DNA of 64,000 nt from the NCBI GenBank assembly GCA_021323855.1, contig JAJPKE010000023.1:124001-188000 (forward strand), read 5' to 3'. Position numbers and translations under genes: made by a program. The notes beneath the pieces were generated by a model. It did not search any database. It worked only from the letters and a program-made list of their open reading frames with translations, and was not told the DNA's origin. The DNA comes from Chloroflexota bacterium (GTDB lineage: Bacteria > Chloroflexota > Ktedonobacteria > Ktedonobacterales > JADMIN01). This document shows, one piece after another, positions 34,928 to 43,513 of this stretch; the first letter of the stretch is position 1; each line of letters begins with the position of its first letter.

Positions 34928-37036
34928 CTATGCGCTGCGGTCGTAGCGGCGTCGCAACTCATCGCGCGACATCCACACCTCCACCGGCTCGGTGCCATAG
35001 GTGGTTCCCTGGTTCAGTCGCTGGCGACCACGCGGATTATAGAGGACGAGCAATCCCATCATAAAAAGGCCATCCAGCCAGGCGCGCAGGCTCTTTGGCC
35101 GCGTGCGCAGGGTGAAGCCCAGGCGTGGCGCCGCCCGGCTGAGCAGCGTATAACCATAGAAGGCGTGTACGTCACTGGGGAAGTCTGGCGCGTGGGTCCA
35201 GCGGGCCAGCGCGCGCAGATCGCCCATCAGCATGCGCAACAATTGCCAACTGCTCGACTGCGCCGCCGCCTGGCTCATGCCGGCGTTGTGGATGTGTAGC
35301 TCGACGATATGGTCGCCGCGCCTGATCGCCGTGCCGTCCGGCAGGGTAATCGGGCGGCCCTTGAAGCGAATGAACTGGACTTGCAGCAGATCATAGGGTG
35401 CGGCAGGAATGGGCTGCTCTGGATGCACCACGCGGTTGACCCACTCCCAGAACGGCCAGAAAAGCAGGAAGCCGCGCGCATGCCCGGCGCGTGTCTGGAG
35501 CGCCAGCCGCCAGCCGAAACGCACATGACGCTCTGGATGCTCTGGATGCTCATGGTATTCGTTGTGTGGCGCAGCAGGTGGAGCGACATCGGTGATGTCG
35601 GTGGATGAGAGCGGCTTCGCTGCGGGTGGTATCGGCGGCGTGGGCAGGTTGGGCGTGCGGAACTCATTACGCACGAGCAAGATGCAGACTGCGCCCGCCA
35701 GCAGCAGCGCAACGGCAATTACGAAAACGAGGCGATAGCCCAGCGTCGTTTGGCCGAAATAGCCAGCGATATTGAGGATGACCGCGCCGATGAATGGCGC
35801 AATGATCGCCGGTAGCGTGGTGGCGATGCTCCAGATGCCCATATCTTTGCCAAAGGCATCTGGCGAGGGCAGAACATCAATCGCCAGCGCCCAGTCCACA
35901 CTGTAATACGCGCCGAGGCCAACGCCGAAGAGCAGCCCCATTGGCCAGAGCGGCGCGCCCGGCGGCAGCACGACGAAAGCCAGCGACGCCAGCGACATAC
36001 AGATGGTGGCGGCGCAGACCAGCGGCACCCGCCCTATGCGCGCCCGCAGCCGGTCCGAGAGGATGCCAAGAATGAAGGCGCTGGTGGTTGCGCCGCCCAA
36101 CGCCAGCACCGCCAGCGCCGCCGCCTCCTGCACGAAGTTCGGCACCTGCGCGACGTTGGCAAAGTAATATTCGATGAAGGTCATGAAAAAGCTGATGCCC
36201 AGCATCACCAGCGTGCGTGTGAGGAAAACGAGCGTGAAGTTGCGCTGCTGCCAGGGTGTCGTCCAGAGGGCAAACCAGGAGCGGAGGCGCTCACGCACTG
36301 TGTCACTGGCGGAGCGCGCAGGTCCGGCCCCCGCCAGCGCCAGTTCTTCATAGGGCGTCTCATGCACCCAGACCACGGTAATGAATGCGCCGATGCCCAG
36401 GACGAGCGCGGTGAACACATAATAGAGCGCTGCGCCGGTGTGGATGGCGGAGACAGAGAGCGCCGCCGAACTCAGCGATCCCAGCAGCACGGCAGCCAGC
36501 CCGAAGCTGGCGGCATTGCCGAGGATGGTCATCAGGCCCATATAGCCGGACGCTTCGCCGCGCTGCGCTTCGGGAACGAGGTCCGGCAGCATGCCCTGAT
36601 AGCCCGCCGTGCAGACGTTGTTGCCAATCTCAAACAGTAGCAGTCCAATAAGCAAAAAGACCAGATTATGAGGCGTTGCCAGCACCCATGCGCCAAGAAT
36701 AGCGACGATGGTGCCCAGGATGATGTAGGGTCTGCGGCGACCGAGCGAGCCGGTCGTGCGGTCGGAGAGCGCGCCGGCCAGCGGGGGGATGAAGAGCGAG
36801 ATCAGACCGCCAAGCGCGGAGAGCCACCCAAGAATAGCCGCCTGTTGCGCATCGCCAACCTTGCTGGAACTGACGAACGGAACGATTTGCAGCGGCAGCA
36901 CGATGACCAGGAGCGCCGCCGATTGAAAGTTCAGGGCGAACCACAGCACACTCAGCGTCATCTGTTGTCTGGTAGTAAGCGGGCCGGCCTCCTCTCTCTG
37001 GATATCCGTCTGATCGGGGAGATGGTGGACGTTCAT
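34928..37036 (-). CDS. MFS transporter (GPH/SUT-like) with C-terminal YkoP-like domain
   Basis: The protein is 702 aa from ATG 37036 (GGAGG upstream). Residues ~20-470 have ~12 transmembrane helices and GPH/SLC45-like features (FIPPLAGALSDRTTGSLGRRRPYI, WALAIDVLPSPDAFGKDMG). A ~45-residue linker follows, then a ~190-residue soluble domain containing RGDHIVELHIHN and FYGYTLLSRAAPRLGF, resembling YkoP-like domains found as separate proteins elsewhere. A short hydrophobic stretch (GLFMMGLLVLY) lies inside it. It may be a glycan- or glycoside-related transporter; the substrate is unknown. Confidence 0.85.
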   Translation of the reverse strand: MNVHHLPDQTDIQREEAGPLTTRQQMTLSVLWFALNFQSAALLVIVLPLQIVPFVSSSKVGDAQQAAILGWLSALGGLISLFIPPLAGALSDRTTGSLGRRRPYIILGTIVAILGAWVLATPHNLVFLLIGLLLFEIGNNVCTAGYQGMLPDLVPEAQRGEASGYMGLMTILGNAASFGLAAVLLGSLSSAALSVSAIHTGAALYYVFTALVLGIGAFITVVWVHETPYEELALAGAGPARSASDTVRERLRSWFALWTTPWQQRNFTLVFLTRTLVMLGISFFMTFIEYYFANVAQVPNFVQEAAALAVLALGGATTSAFILGILSDRLRARIGRVPLVCAATICMSLASLAFVVLPPGAPLWPMGLLFGVGLGAYYSVDWALAIDVLPSPDAFGKDMGIWSIATTLPAIIAPFIGAVILNIAGYFGQTTLGYRLVFVIAVALLLAGAVCILLVRNEFRTPNLPTPPIPPAAKPLSSTDITDVAPPAAPHNEYHEHPEHPERHVRFGWRLALQTRAGHARGFLLFWPFWEWVNRVVHPEQPIPAAPYDLLQVQFIRFKGRPITLPDGTAIRRGDHIVELHIHNAGMSQAAAQSSSWQLLRMLMGDLRALARWTHAPDFPSDVHAFYGYTLLSRAAPRLGFTLRTRPKSLRAWLDGLFMMGLLVLYNPRGRQRLNQGTTYGTEPVEVWMSRDELRRRYDRSA

Positions 37037-37244
37037 CGGCGCCTCCACTCATGCGCGTGACGAGTACTAGCAGATGACTAGCGGATGACTAGCGGATGTT
37101 CAACAAGCATGAACTCCTACCACTCATTGTACGCCACACCTCCTAGCGCGCGCCGTTGGACGCACCTCATATGCTCGTGAGCGCATGGCAATCGAAGTTC
37201 ATCCACAAACCCAGCATACTGTGCGCCAATTCGCCCAGCCGGTA

Positions 37245-37451
37245 TTACGAGAATTCCTCAATTTGTCCAGCGCGATGCTCTGCCAGCGCTTCATCGGCCA
37301 GTTGCGCCAGCGCATCAGCGGAGGCGGCAAAGGCTTCATCCCAGCGTCGCTCAGAGGCCAATTCCTGTAGCAACCATTGCGCAAACGCCTCTTGCTCCTC
37401 TTCAGGCAGTTTGGCGGCTTCAGCAAATGCTTTCTCTAGTAGTGGGATCAT
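37245..37451 (-). CDS. Orphan RelB/ParD-like antitoxin
   Basis: The protein is 68 aa with GGAGG upstream. The pattern LPEEEQEAFAQWLLQEL ... RWDEAFAASADALAQLADEALAEHRAG is typical of small helical antitoxins of type II systems. No toxin-like ORF follows or precedes it within several hundred bases, so it is orphaned in this window. Confidence 0.6.
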   Translation of the reverse strand: MIPLLEKAFAEAAKLPEEEQEAFAQWLLQELASERRWDEAFAASADALAQLADEALAEHRAGQIEEFS

Positions 37452-37556
37452 ATATCTTCCTCCATTGACTGTGCTATTGCTGGAAGCAGTGTAGCATATC
37501 CACTAGCATCTCGTCAGAGCATATTGCAGACAACGGCACTCAGCAGAGCTAGGGCA

Positions 37557-37658
37557 TCATGGCACGACAACGTTGCTCATGGCGGGTGGTATCGGTAGGC
37601 CGCTTTCGAGCGATGAGGGTGAAAGCCACTTGTTCTGGAGCGCGAACCACCAATTGTT
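37557..37658 (-). pseudogene. Duplicated 3' end of an alkA-like glycosylase gene
   Basis: Thirty-three codons ending NNWWFALQNKWLSPSSLESG plus 13 residues and a stop closely resemble the C-terminus of the intact AlkA at 39880 (YWWFATQNKWLSPESLPDS...). The DNA is also recognisably similar. Nothing upstream in this frame matches AlkA. The 38-kb membrane protein lies between the fragment and the intact gene. The rest of 37452-38019 has no supported gene. Confidence 0.6.
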
Positions 37659-38019
37659 CGCAACAGAAAACACCATGCTGCGACTGCATTTGCGAAAGCA
37701 GACAGCATAGGAGCACCGGTAATGGTTTACTTTAATACGAAATATTTGGCAACAGGCCGCGACACCACCGCTCAACATGAGTTGCAGCAGCATGTCACAC
37801 GTGTGACGGAAAATGTCACACTTTGTGGGGGGGCCGCCAGCGTGTCGCCTTCGAGGCCCTCCAGGTAGTCGCCGCAGCAATACATTCTTCATTGCACATC
37901 CAAGAGCACGCCTGCGAAGTGATAGAAGTGACGCCTTGGTGCTTCACTTGTCGAGGAGCCAAGCCACGTCAGACAGCAGTTGTACCTGTAAGCGTACTCC
38001 GTTACTGATGTGATATCGC

Positions 38020-38039
38020 CTCGTCATATTAATGACGAG
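38020..38039. promoter_or_regulatory. Palindrome upstream of the membrane glycosyltransferase-like gene
   Basis: CTCGTCAT (38020-38027) and ATGACGAG (38032-38039) are exact inverted arms around ATTA, about 93 bp before the start at 38133. It could be an operator for a dimeric repressor; nothing else supports this. Confidence 0.3.
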
Positions 38040-38132
38040 TGGCGCTTCAGGCACACTAGAAGTATGTAACTGCTGGTTATTCGCTGCTATTTTTTCTTGT
38101 TCATGTGCTCGAAGTGCAGAGGGAGTGACCTC

Positions 38133-39830
38133 ATGCAGTGGGACTCGGATCCCAGCCGAATAACGATCAGCACACAACCCACCCTCAAGCTACCAAGCGT
38201 CCAATCATCGCATAATGCCAAGACCTCAACAAACACAACCGATGGCATCGGGACTGAGCCTGCGGCGTCCTGGCGTACTGTTCTCGATTCGTGGTCGCTG
38301 CCCATCTATGTGATTCTCTTTCTCCTCATCTACGCGCCGTGCGTCATTACGCAGTATGCGTCTGCCGATGATTACTCATATGTTTCGAGCTACTTGTTCG
38401 GTTCAAAAGGGCTATTTTCAAACAGGACATTTTGGGATATCACGTCTGATGGCAGGCCCATCTATGCACTGATGGTGCAGGCCTCAATTGGCATTCAGCC
38501 TGATTTCGGTAGTCTCCGCCTGGTGCGTACTGCGGGCATTATCGGCATCGGGCTTCTCGCATGGCTGGTCTATCGCACACTCCGTGCGGCCAAACTGGAC
38601 GCGCACCTTGCGTTCTGCATCCCGGTGGTGATCTGTACGCTACCACCGCTGCAGCTCTTCGCCGCCTGGGCGACCACGTCCTATTTCGCCTTTGGCTGTG
38701 TCCTGGGGGGTCTGGCGGCGATAACACTCGAGCACCTGTGGGTGACCAAGCAAGTCGGGTGGCGTCGCCTGTCCATCGTCGTCGCTGCAGTGGCCCTCCA
38801 AACAATCGCGACGGCTATCTATCAACCCGCGGCGATGACGTTCTGGGTGTTCGCCGCCGTGTATCTGCTCGTGCGACAGAATACAGTACGTGATCTGCCT
38901 CTGCGGTTCGCATTGCAGCTTGCGGTCGTCGTCGCTGGGCTCGCGTTGGATTATGTGTTTATGAAGCTGCTGCCTCTCATCCATGCGACGGCCGTGCCAG
39001 CAGCGGACACAGGATTTACCACGCATCCTTTGGAAAAGGCGCAGCTCTTTATTCACATACAAATGGCCGATGCGCTCAATCTGTGGTCGCTCGAGCCATC
39101 ACATGTACGTGCTGCCATCATTGCCTTCTTGATCATTGGCGGTCTCCTACTCTTTTTCAAGGGCTCGTGGCAGGAGCGCATCATCAGGCTGATGCTGGCC
39201 ATCGTGTTGCTTCCACTGGCCTACCTTCCTGACCTCGTCGTTGCCGCGAATGAATACAGTTTCCGTACGGAAGTGGCGCTGACCGCGCTGGTAGGTCTCT
39301 ATGCCGCGCTTGCCGCCTTCAGTTACGTCCGTTTGATCGCCAGCATGCTCGATACGCTGGGTCGCAGTCGAATCGCCCTGGCACTGCCCCAGGCTGCGCT
39401 CGTCGCGCTCTTCGGTGTGATCGCATGTATCTGCCTGGCAGCGAATGGCACCGTCGCCAATGATTTTGTTACACCGAATTATGTCGAATATCACGTGCTG
39501 CGCAGCCAATTGGAGCAGGCGAACCTGGGGAGCACCTCGCGGAGGGTCTATGTGCGTCTCTCCTGTCCAGCTCAGAGCCCCGCACCGATTGTCCGCTATG
39601 AGTTTGGACTTCCCACTACTTCCATTACCTGGGGAGCCGCGCAAGAGATGACCGCCCTCGAGCTGCATGCGCTGTATCCATCGCTCTATTCTTCGCTGGA
39701 CTGGGTGAAAATTCTCCCTCATGACTCGGCGGAAACTCCCCGCGCTGGTGCGGTCGTAATCGATACCAGTAGGCTCGCCTATTACTCGCCTTATTTCACT
39801 CCCGCACTGATCAGCCAGGCAAGCTGTTAA
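38133..39830 (+). CDS. Polytopic membrane protein, glucosyltransferase (GtrII/GT-C)-like
   Basis: The protein is 565 aa from ATG 38133 (AGAGGGAG upstream); an in-frame ATG lies at 38097. About 10-11 hydrophobic helices span residues ~55-440, preceded by a polar N-terminus and followed by a ~130-residue outside domain. The first loop has SADDYSYVSSYLFG and SDGRPIYALM, similar to the acidic loop of GtrII-type glucosyltransferases that move sugars from polyprenyl phosphates. That assignment is tentative. It is flanked by an alkA tail fragment and the intact alkA, and looks inserted. Confidence 0.65.
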   Translation: MQWDSDPSRITISTQPTLKLPSVQSSHNAKTSTNTTDGIGTEPAASWRTVLDSWSLPIYVILFLLIYAPCVITQYASADDYSYVSSYLFGSKGLFSNRTFWDITSDGRPIYALMVQASIGIQPDFGSLRLVRTAGIIGIGLLAWLVYRTLRAAKLDAHLAFCIPVVICTLPPLQLFAAWATTSYFAFGCVLGGLAAITLEHLWVTKQVGWRRLSIVVAAVALQTIATAIYQPAAMTFWVFAAVYLLVRQNTVRDLPLRFALQLAVVVAGLALDYVFMKLLPLIHATAVPAADTGFTTHPLEKAQLFIHIQMADALNLWSLEPSHVRAAIIAFLIIGGLLLFFKGSWQERIIRLMLAIVLLPLAYLPDLVVAANEYSFRTEVALTALVGLYAALAAFSYVRLIASMLDTLGRSRIALALPQAALVALFGVIACICLAANGTVANDFVTPNYVEYHVLRSQLEQANLGSTSRRVYVRLSCPAQSPAPIVRYEFGLPTTSITWGAAQEMTALELHALYPSLYSSLDWVKILPHDSAETPRAGAVVIDTSRLAYYSPYFTPALISQASC

Positions 39831-39879
39831 TAGAGCTTCCGAAGAATCATTGAGCTGGCCAGACTGCGGATGACACCTC

Positions 39880-40875
39880 TCACGACAGTGAAATTGCGGC
39901 ATTGAGGGAATCAGGGAGAGACTCTGGCGAGAGCCATTTGTTTTGTGTAGCAAACCACCAGTAGAACGCGGCCCAACCGCGCCAGCCGGTCCATGCCTCA
40001 GCGATGGCGCGAACCTCACTCTCGCTGGCGTGGCGGTCCAGCCCGTACCAGCGCCCGATGATCGCGCGCAGACCAATATCGGCGGCAGGCAGGCTATCGC
40101 GTGCGCCCAGCCCGCGCATCAGCACATATTCCGCCGTCCAGCGGCCCGCGCCGCGAAAGCGTGTGATGGCGGCAAGCGCCTCCTCATGCGGCAACACCGC
40201 CAGCGCAGCGAAGTCCAGTTCGCCCTCAGCCACGGCGCGCGCCAGCTCGCAGACATAGGCGGCTTTCTGGCGGCTGAACTGGCGGCTGCGCAGCACCTCT
40301 TCATCGAGCGCGGCGATGCTGGCCGGCTCCGGCGCCAGCGCGTACTCACCCGTCGCCGTGGAAAGAGAACGGCCACAGAGTTCAATCAGTACCAGTTTGA
40401 GCTTGCGCGCGAAGGTGACGTTAATCTGCTGGCCAATTACCGCCCAGATCAGCGCCTCGAAGGGGTCGGGAATCAGGATTGGTCGCACACCATATAGCCG
40501 CCGGATCAGCTTGCCGAAGATGGGGTCCGTCTCCGCCAGCGCCAAGAAGTCCGCCGGGTCGGCGTCGAGCGTGAAGATGCGGCGCACTGCAGCGACGGCG
40601 GCAGCCTCGACCGCAGCATCCACCGGCGCAGCGGCGTACAGTTCCAGCAGCAGGCGCGGCTGCTCCACCGTTCCCAGTGAACGCACCGCGATCACCACAT
40701 CACGTCCGGCCAGCCGCAGCGCGCGCCGGTAGACGCCATCCGCGCCTATCCGCTCGAGGATGGCGGAGGGAGAGGTAGCGACATAGCGCAATGCCAGCGC
40801 GAAGTCATAGGGCGGCGCTGGCGCAAGTTCTACTGTGCGCACGACTGTCAACTGTGATTGCGATACGGTCGTCAT
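39880..40875 (-). CDS. alkA: 3-methyladenine DNA glycosylase II (AlkA)
   Basis: The protein is 331 aa. An N-terminal AlkA_N domain is followed by an HhH-GPD domain. IWAVIGQQINVTFARKL and the helix-hairpin-helix/catalytic segment FRGAGRWTAEYVLMRG, with the catalytic Asp in LPAADIGL, are visible. It removes alkylated purines. The gene lies downstream of an MGMT/Ada-like gene and an ECF sigma factor on the same strand, a plausible alkylation-repair operon. A palindromic element separates it from the MGMT gene. Its C-terminal tail is duplicated 2.2 kb away. Confidence 0.93.
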   Translation of the reverse strand: MTTVSQSQLTVVRTVELAPAPPYDFALALRYVATSPSAILERIGADGVYRRALRLAGRDVVIAVRSLGTVEQPRLLLELYAAAPVDAAVEAAAVAAVRRIFTLDADPADFLALAETDPIFGKLIRRLYGVRPILIPDPFEALIWAVIGQQINVTFARKLKLVLIELCGRSLSTATGEYALAPEPASIAALDEEVLRSRQFSRQKAAYVCELARAVAEGELDFAALAVLPHEEALAAITRFRGAGRWTAEYVLMRGLGARDSLPAADIGLRAIIGRWYGLDRHASESEVRAIAEAWTGWRGWAAFYWWFATQNKWLSPESLPDSLNAAISLS

Positions 40876-40910
40876 TCTTCTGGTATTCCCTTTCTTGGCC
40901 CAGACTGCCA

Positions 40911-41057
40911 GCGAATGAATTCGCGCCTGGATGGCCGCTGGCCGCGAAACCTGCCTGCGCAGGTTCAGAGCAGATGTGACTTTGATTAGGCCAATCTCCA
41001 GTCTGCGAAGGAAGACTTTGCGGCGGCACGCCAGCCAGCCGCAGTTTCAACCGCCAG
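40911..41057. repeat. Palindromic MITE-like element, copy A (ada-alkA gap)
   Basis: It begins GCGAATGAATTCGCGCCTGG and ends TTTCAACCGCCAG. The first ~57 bp match copy B (43238) with only three mismatches; the end is also similar. The opening segment TCGCGCCTGGATGGC is mirrored by GCCATCCAGGCGCGA near the end of copy B, which shows terminal inverted repeats. No transposase is present, so it is non-autonomous. Confidence 0.75.
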
Positions 41058-41061
41058 CCGG

Positions 41062-41874
41062 CTATGCCCCAACCGCCGGCCGGCAGACCTTGCAGGGACG
41101 GTAGCCAGCGGCGAGCGCGGCAGCCTCCGAGCGGAAGTAGACGCGATGCGCCGGGCTGATGCGCCGGGCGTGGTGGCAGGTGGGGAAGCAGAAGGCATGT
41201 GTCGTGTCGCTGCCGATGAAACGCACGCCCTCAGAATTCAACTGCTCCAGCGTGTCCAGCTTGATGCCCTCGGCGCTGAGCATCGTGCGCTTGGCTTCCG
41301 GTCCGCCCAGCCCATATTGCCCCGTCTGCCCGTCGCTGCGGATGACGCGATGGCAGGGAATGAAGATCGGGATGGGATTGTTGCCGAGCGCCGTCCCGAC
41401 CGCACGCACTGCCCTGGGGTTGCCGATTTCGCGGGCGATCCAGGTGTAGGGGCGCACCTCGCCGCGCGGGATTTCCAGCGCCTTCAGCAGCACAGCGCGC
41501 TCGAACTCTGAGACGCCGCGCAGATCGAAGCGGATGCGCGCCCGTCCCTCGCCCCGGAGTTCACGGCGTAGCTCGTTCACCAGCTCCTCCGGCGGCTCAG
41601 TGGCGGGATAGACCGCACGCCCGAAGTGCTGCCGGAATGATCGCTCGAACTCCGCCGCTGAGTCCGGGCGCCGCACCGCCGAGAGGCCGTGATCGTTATA
41701 GGCGATATAGGTCACGCCAAGCGGCGTATCGAGCGTAAAATAGCGGTCGGCGATGCCAGCAGTAGTGAGGATACCGGCCAGCAGCGATGACGGCGCTTCG
41801 ACAGACGCCAGATCGCGCAGTTGTTGGCGCAGGTGGCGCACGCCAGCCAGCGGTGTAGTGGTTGTGTCACTCAT
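41062..41874 (-). CDS. O6-methylguanine methyltransferase with C-terminal Ada zinc domain
   Basis: The protein is 270 aa. Residues ~45-205 are an MGMT domain with the suicide Cys174 in FIPCHRVIRSDG and the DNA-binding YTWIAREIGNPRAVRAVG. Residues ~218-266 are an Ada metal-binding domain: Cys229, Cys233, Cys261 and Cys264 (FCFPTC...CKVC), with the VYFRSEAAALAAGYRPC segment. In classical Ada the zinc domain is N-terminal; here the order is reversed and no AraC DNA-binding domain is present. The gene starts 4 bp after the ECF sigma factor gene. It repairs alkyl lesions and may sense methylphosphotriesters (inference). Confidence 0.93.
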   Translation of the reverse strand: MSDTTTTPLAGVRHLRQQLRDLASVEAPSSLLAGILTTAGIADRYFTLDTPLGVTYIAYNDHGLSAVRRPDSAAEFERSFRQHFGRAVYPATEPPEELVNELRRELRGEGRARIRFDLRGVSEFERAVLLKALEIPRGEVRPYTWIAREIGNPRAVRAVGTALGNNPIPIFIPCHRVIRSDGQTGQYGLGGPEAKRTMLSAEGIKLDTLEQLNSEGVRFIGSDTTHAFCFPTCHHARRISPAHRVYFRSEAAALAAGYRPCKVCRPAVGA

Positions 41875-41878
41875 ACTG

Positions 41879-42529
41879 TTATCCTACCTCACTCACAGAA
41901 GCCGCATCGTGCAATTCACGTGATGCTCTCGATTCCTGCGATTCTAACGATTCCAAAGACGCACGCAGCAGCTTCACGCCGCGATGGACATGCGCTTTGA
42001 GCGTGCCGGTGGGCAGCCCCAGTAGCGCCGCCATCTCGCCGTAGCTCAGCCCTTCGATATGCCGCAGCACGACGGCGATGCGAAAGTGTTCGGGCAGCGC
42101 GGCAATCAGTCCGGCCAGCGCGCGTTCGCTCTCGGCGGCGGCCAGCGCGCGCTCCGGCTGCTCGCGGGCGTCGGCTTCCAGGTGCAGCGCCACACTATCG
42201 CCCTCGTCATCTTTGCCATCGAGCGGCGTCTCTGCTATGCGCAGCCCGCGCACGCGATTGCGGAAAACGTTGAGCGCAATCTGATAGAGCCAGGGGCGCA
42301 GGTGCAGCAGCGCCGTCTGCTCAGTCGTATACGTTGTCAGCGCGCGATACGCACGGACAAAGGCGTCCTGCGCGATTTCTTCGGCGTCCTGCGCGTTGCC
42401 GGAGAGCCGCAGCGCGAAGCCATAGAGCCGGTGCTGATACGCCAGCACCACCTGCTCGAAGCCGCTCTCCAGATGCCTGACCAGCGCGGCGCAGAGGCGC
42501 TCATCCGCCGGCGTTTGTTCAGTTATCAT
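41879..42529 (-). CDS. ECF RNA polymerase sigma factor
   Basis: The protein is 216 aa from ATG 42529. Region sigma2 is LAYQHRLYGFALRLSGNAQDAEEIAQDAFVRAYR and includes the core-binding DAEEIAQDAF. Region sigma4 is LPEHFRIAVVLRHIEGLSYGEMAALLGLPTGTLKAHVHRG. There is no anti-sigma gene with the usual zinc-finger transmembrane pattern. It leads a same-strand group with the MGMT-Ada protein (4 bp gap) and alkA, so it may drive an alkylation-response regulon (inference). Its ATG overlaps a small hydrophobic ORF upstream. Confidence 0.92.
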   Translation of the reverse strand: MITEQTPADERLCAALVRHLESGFEQVVLAYQHRLYGFALRLSGNAQDAEEIAQDAFVRAYRALTTYTTEQTALLHLRPWLYQIALNVFRNRVRGLRIAETPLDGKDDEGDSVALHLEADAREQPERALAAAESERALAGLIAALPEHFRIAVVLRHIEGLSYGEMAALLGLPTGTLKAHVHRGVKLLRASLESLESQESRASRELHDAASVSEVG

Positions 42530-42701
42530 ACAAGGTTCCATCGGATAGGGTAGATGCAGTTGATGCCGGGCGGCGCCGTTGCCAGCGCCACTCTCCGGCG
42601 CTCCGCCAATCGCGGCTATCAGTTCCCCAGCGCCAGGCGGCCAAATCAAAGACGACCAGCGCCAGCAACGGCAGGATCACGAGCAAAAGCAGCAGGAACA
42701 T
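42519..42701 (-). CDS. Small hydrophobic protein overlapping the ECF sigma start
   Basis: The protein is 60 aa from ATG 42701. One transmembrane helix (MFLLLLLVILPLLALVVFD) and a polar tail are visible. Its 3' end overlaps the sigma factor start by 11 bp in another frame, which could couple translation. The ribosome-binding site is weak (GAGAAA). It may be a tiny anti-sigma-like or chance ORF. Confidence 0.4.
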   Translation of the reverse strand: MFLLLLLVILPLLALVVFDLAAWRWGTDSRDWRSAGEWRWQRRRPASTASTLSDGTLYDN

Positions 42702-42933
42702 TGCGGTTTCTCGCTTTGCGGACGCAATCTGAGGCATCGCCTATTTCGCCTATATGATGCAGCATACCATGCCTGATGCCGGTGTTTTTGCGCGTCTCAT
42801 GCGCGCGTTCGTGGCATCTTGCGCTCGCATCTACTGAAACACAGGTTCACGCGTGAAAGTTGCACCGCGAGCGATGAGATGACAAAATCACTCTGCTGTC
42901 AGGAAGGTCAAAAGAGTACCGAGAGCCAGAACC

Positions 42934-43245
42934 ATGTATAAACATCTGTGCGAGATCACTGATGCGAGTCGCTCGTTCTTCGGCGTGGGCACATGGTTTT
43001 TCCTGCCCGATGAGGTTCAGGTTCCCGAGCTCACGCCGTTCCCGGTGTTAATCAGATATCCCAATGGTGCCAGCCGCTCGGTGGCTGTGCGCTTCGGTAC
43101 CGCGCACCTCAATTATCCCTATGAGCTACGCGGCACACCGGGCTATGAAAATCCCTGGAAGAATTGCTGCGATCTGCGCGACATCACCCCCGATGAGCTG
43201 CCGGAAGGCACGGAAATGTGGTGGGACGACGAAGCGGGCGAATGA
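42934..43245 (+). CDS. Hypothetical protein (3' end inside a palindromic element)
   Basis: The protein is 103 aa with GGAAGG-like sequence upstream of the ATG (about 25 bp). It is rich in aromatic residues (FFGVGTWFFLPDEVQ, YPYELRGTPGYENPW). No domain was recognised and no membrane helix is present. The stop codon and the last codons lie in copy B of the palindromic element, so the natural C-terminus may have been replaced. Confidence 0.55.
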   Translation: MYKHLCEITDASRSFFGVGTWFFLPDEVQVPELTPFPVLIRYPNGASRSVAVRFGTAHLNYPYELRGTPGYENPWKNCCDLRDITPDELPEGTEMWWDDEAGE

Positions 43246-43411
43246 ATTCGCGGCTGGATGGCCACTGGCCGCGAAACCTGCCTCCGCAGGTTCGGCGCAG
43301 GCAGATTCTGCCTCCCCTCTCCCGCGCACGGGGGAGGGGCTGGGGGTGGGGGCCTCCCGCGCAGGCGGACTTCGCGGCGGCATGCCATCCAGGCGCGATC
43401 TCAACCGCCAG
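43238..43411. repeat. Palindromic MITE-like element, copy B
   Basis: It begins GCGAATGAATTCGCGGCTGG, the same opening as copy A, and ends with the same CTCAACCGCCAG module. It carries an extra internal CCCCTCTCCC...GGGGGAGGGG palindrome (43314-43352), a second type of dispersed repeat. The gene at 42934 reads into it and stops there. Confidence 0.75.
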
Positions 43412-43513
43412 GTGATGGTCCCGTGGGGGCAAGGCGTCCATAAAAGGCAAGATGCCCATCCCTGGTGAATGAGCATCTTGCTCTGCGTTGGCTGCCTTGC
43501 CCTGGTGAGCAGT

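Noticed and set aside
37661-38019. Several short ORFs (60-70 codons) on both strands
   Set aside because: None has a plausible start signal or recognisable sequence; the region is probably degraded DNA.
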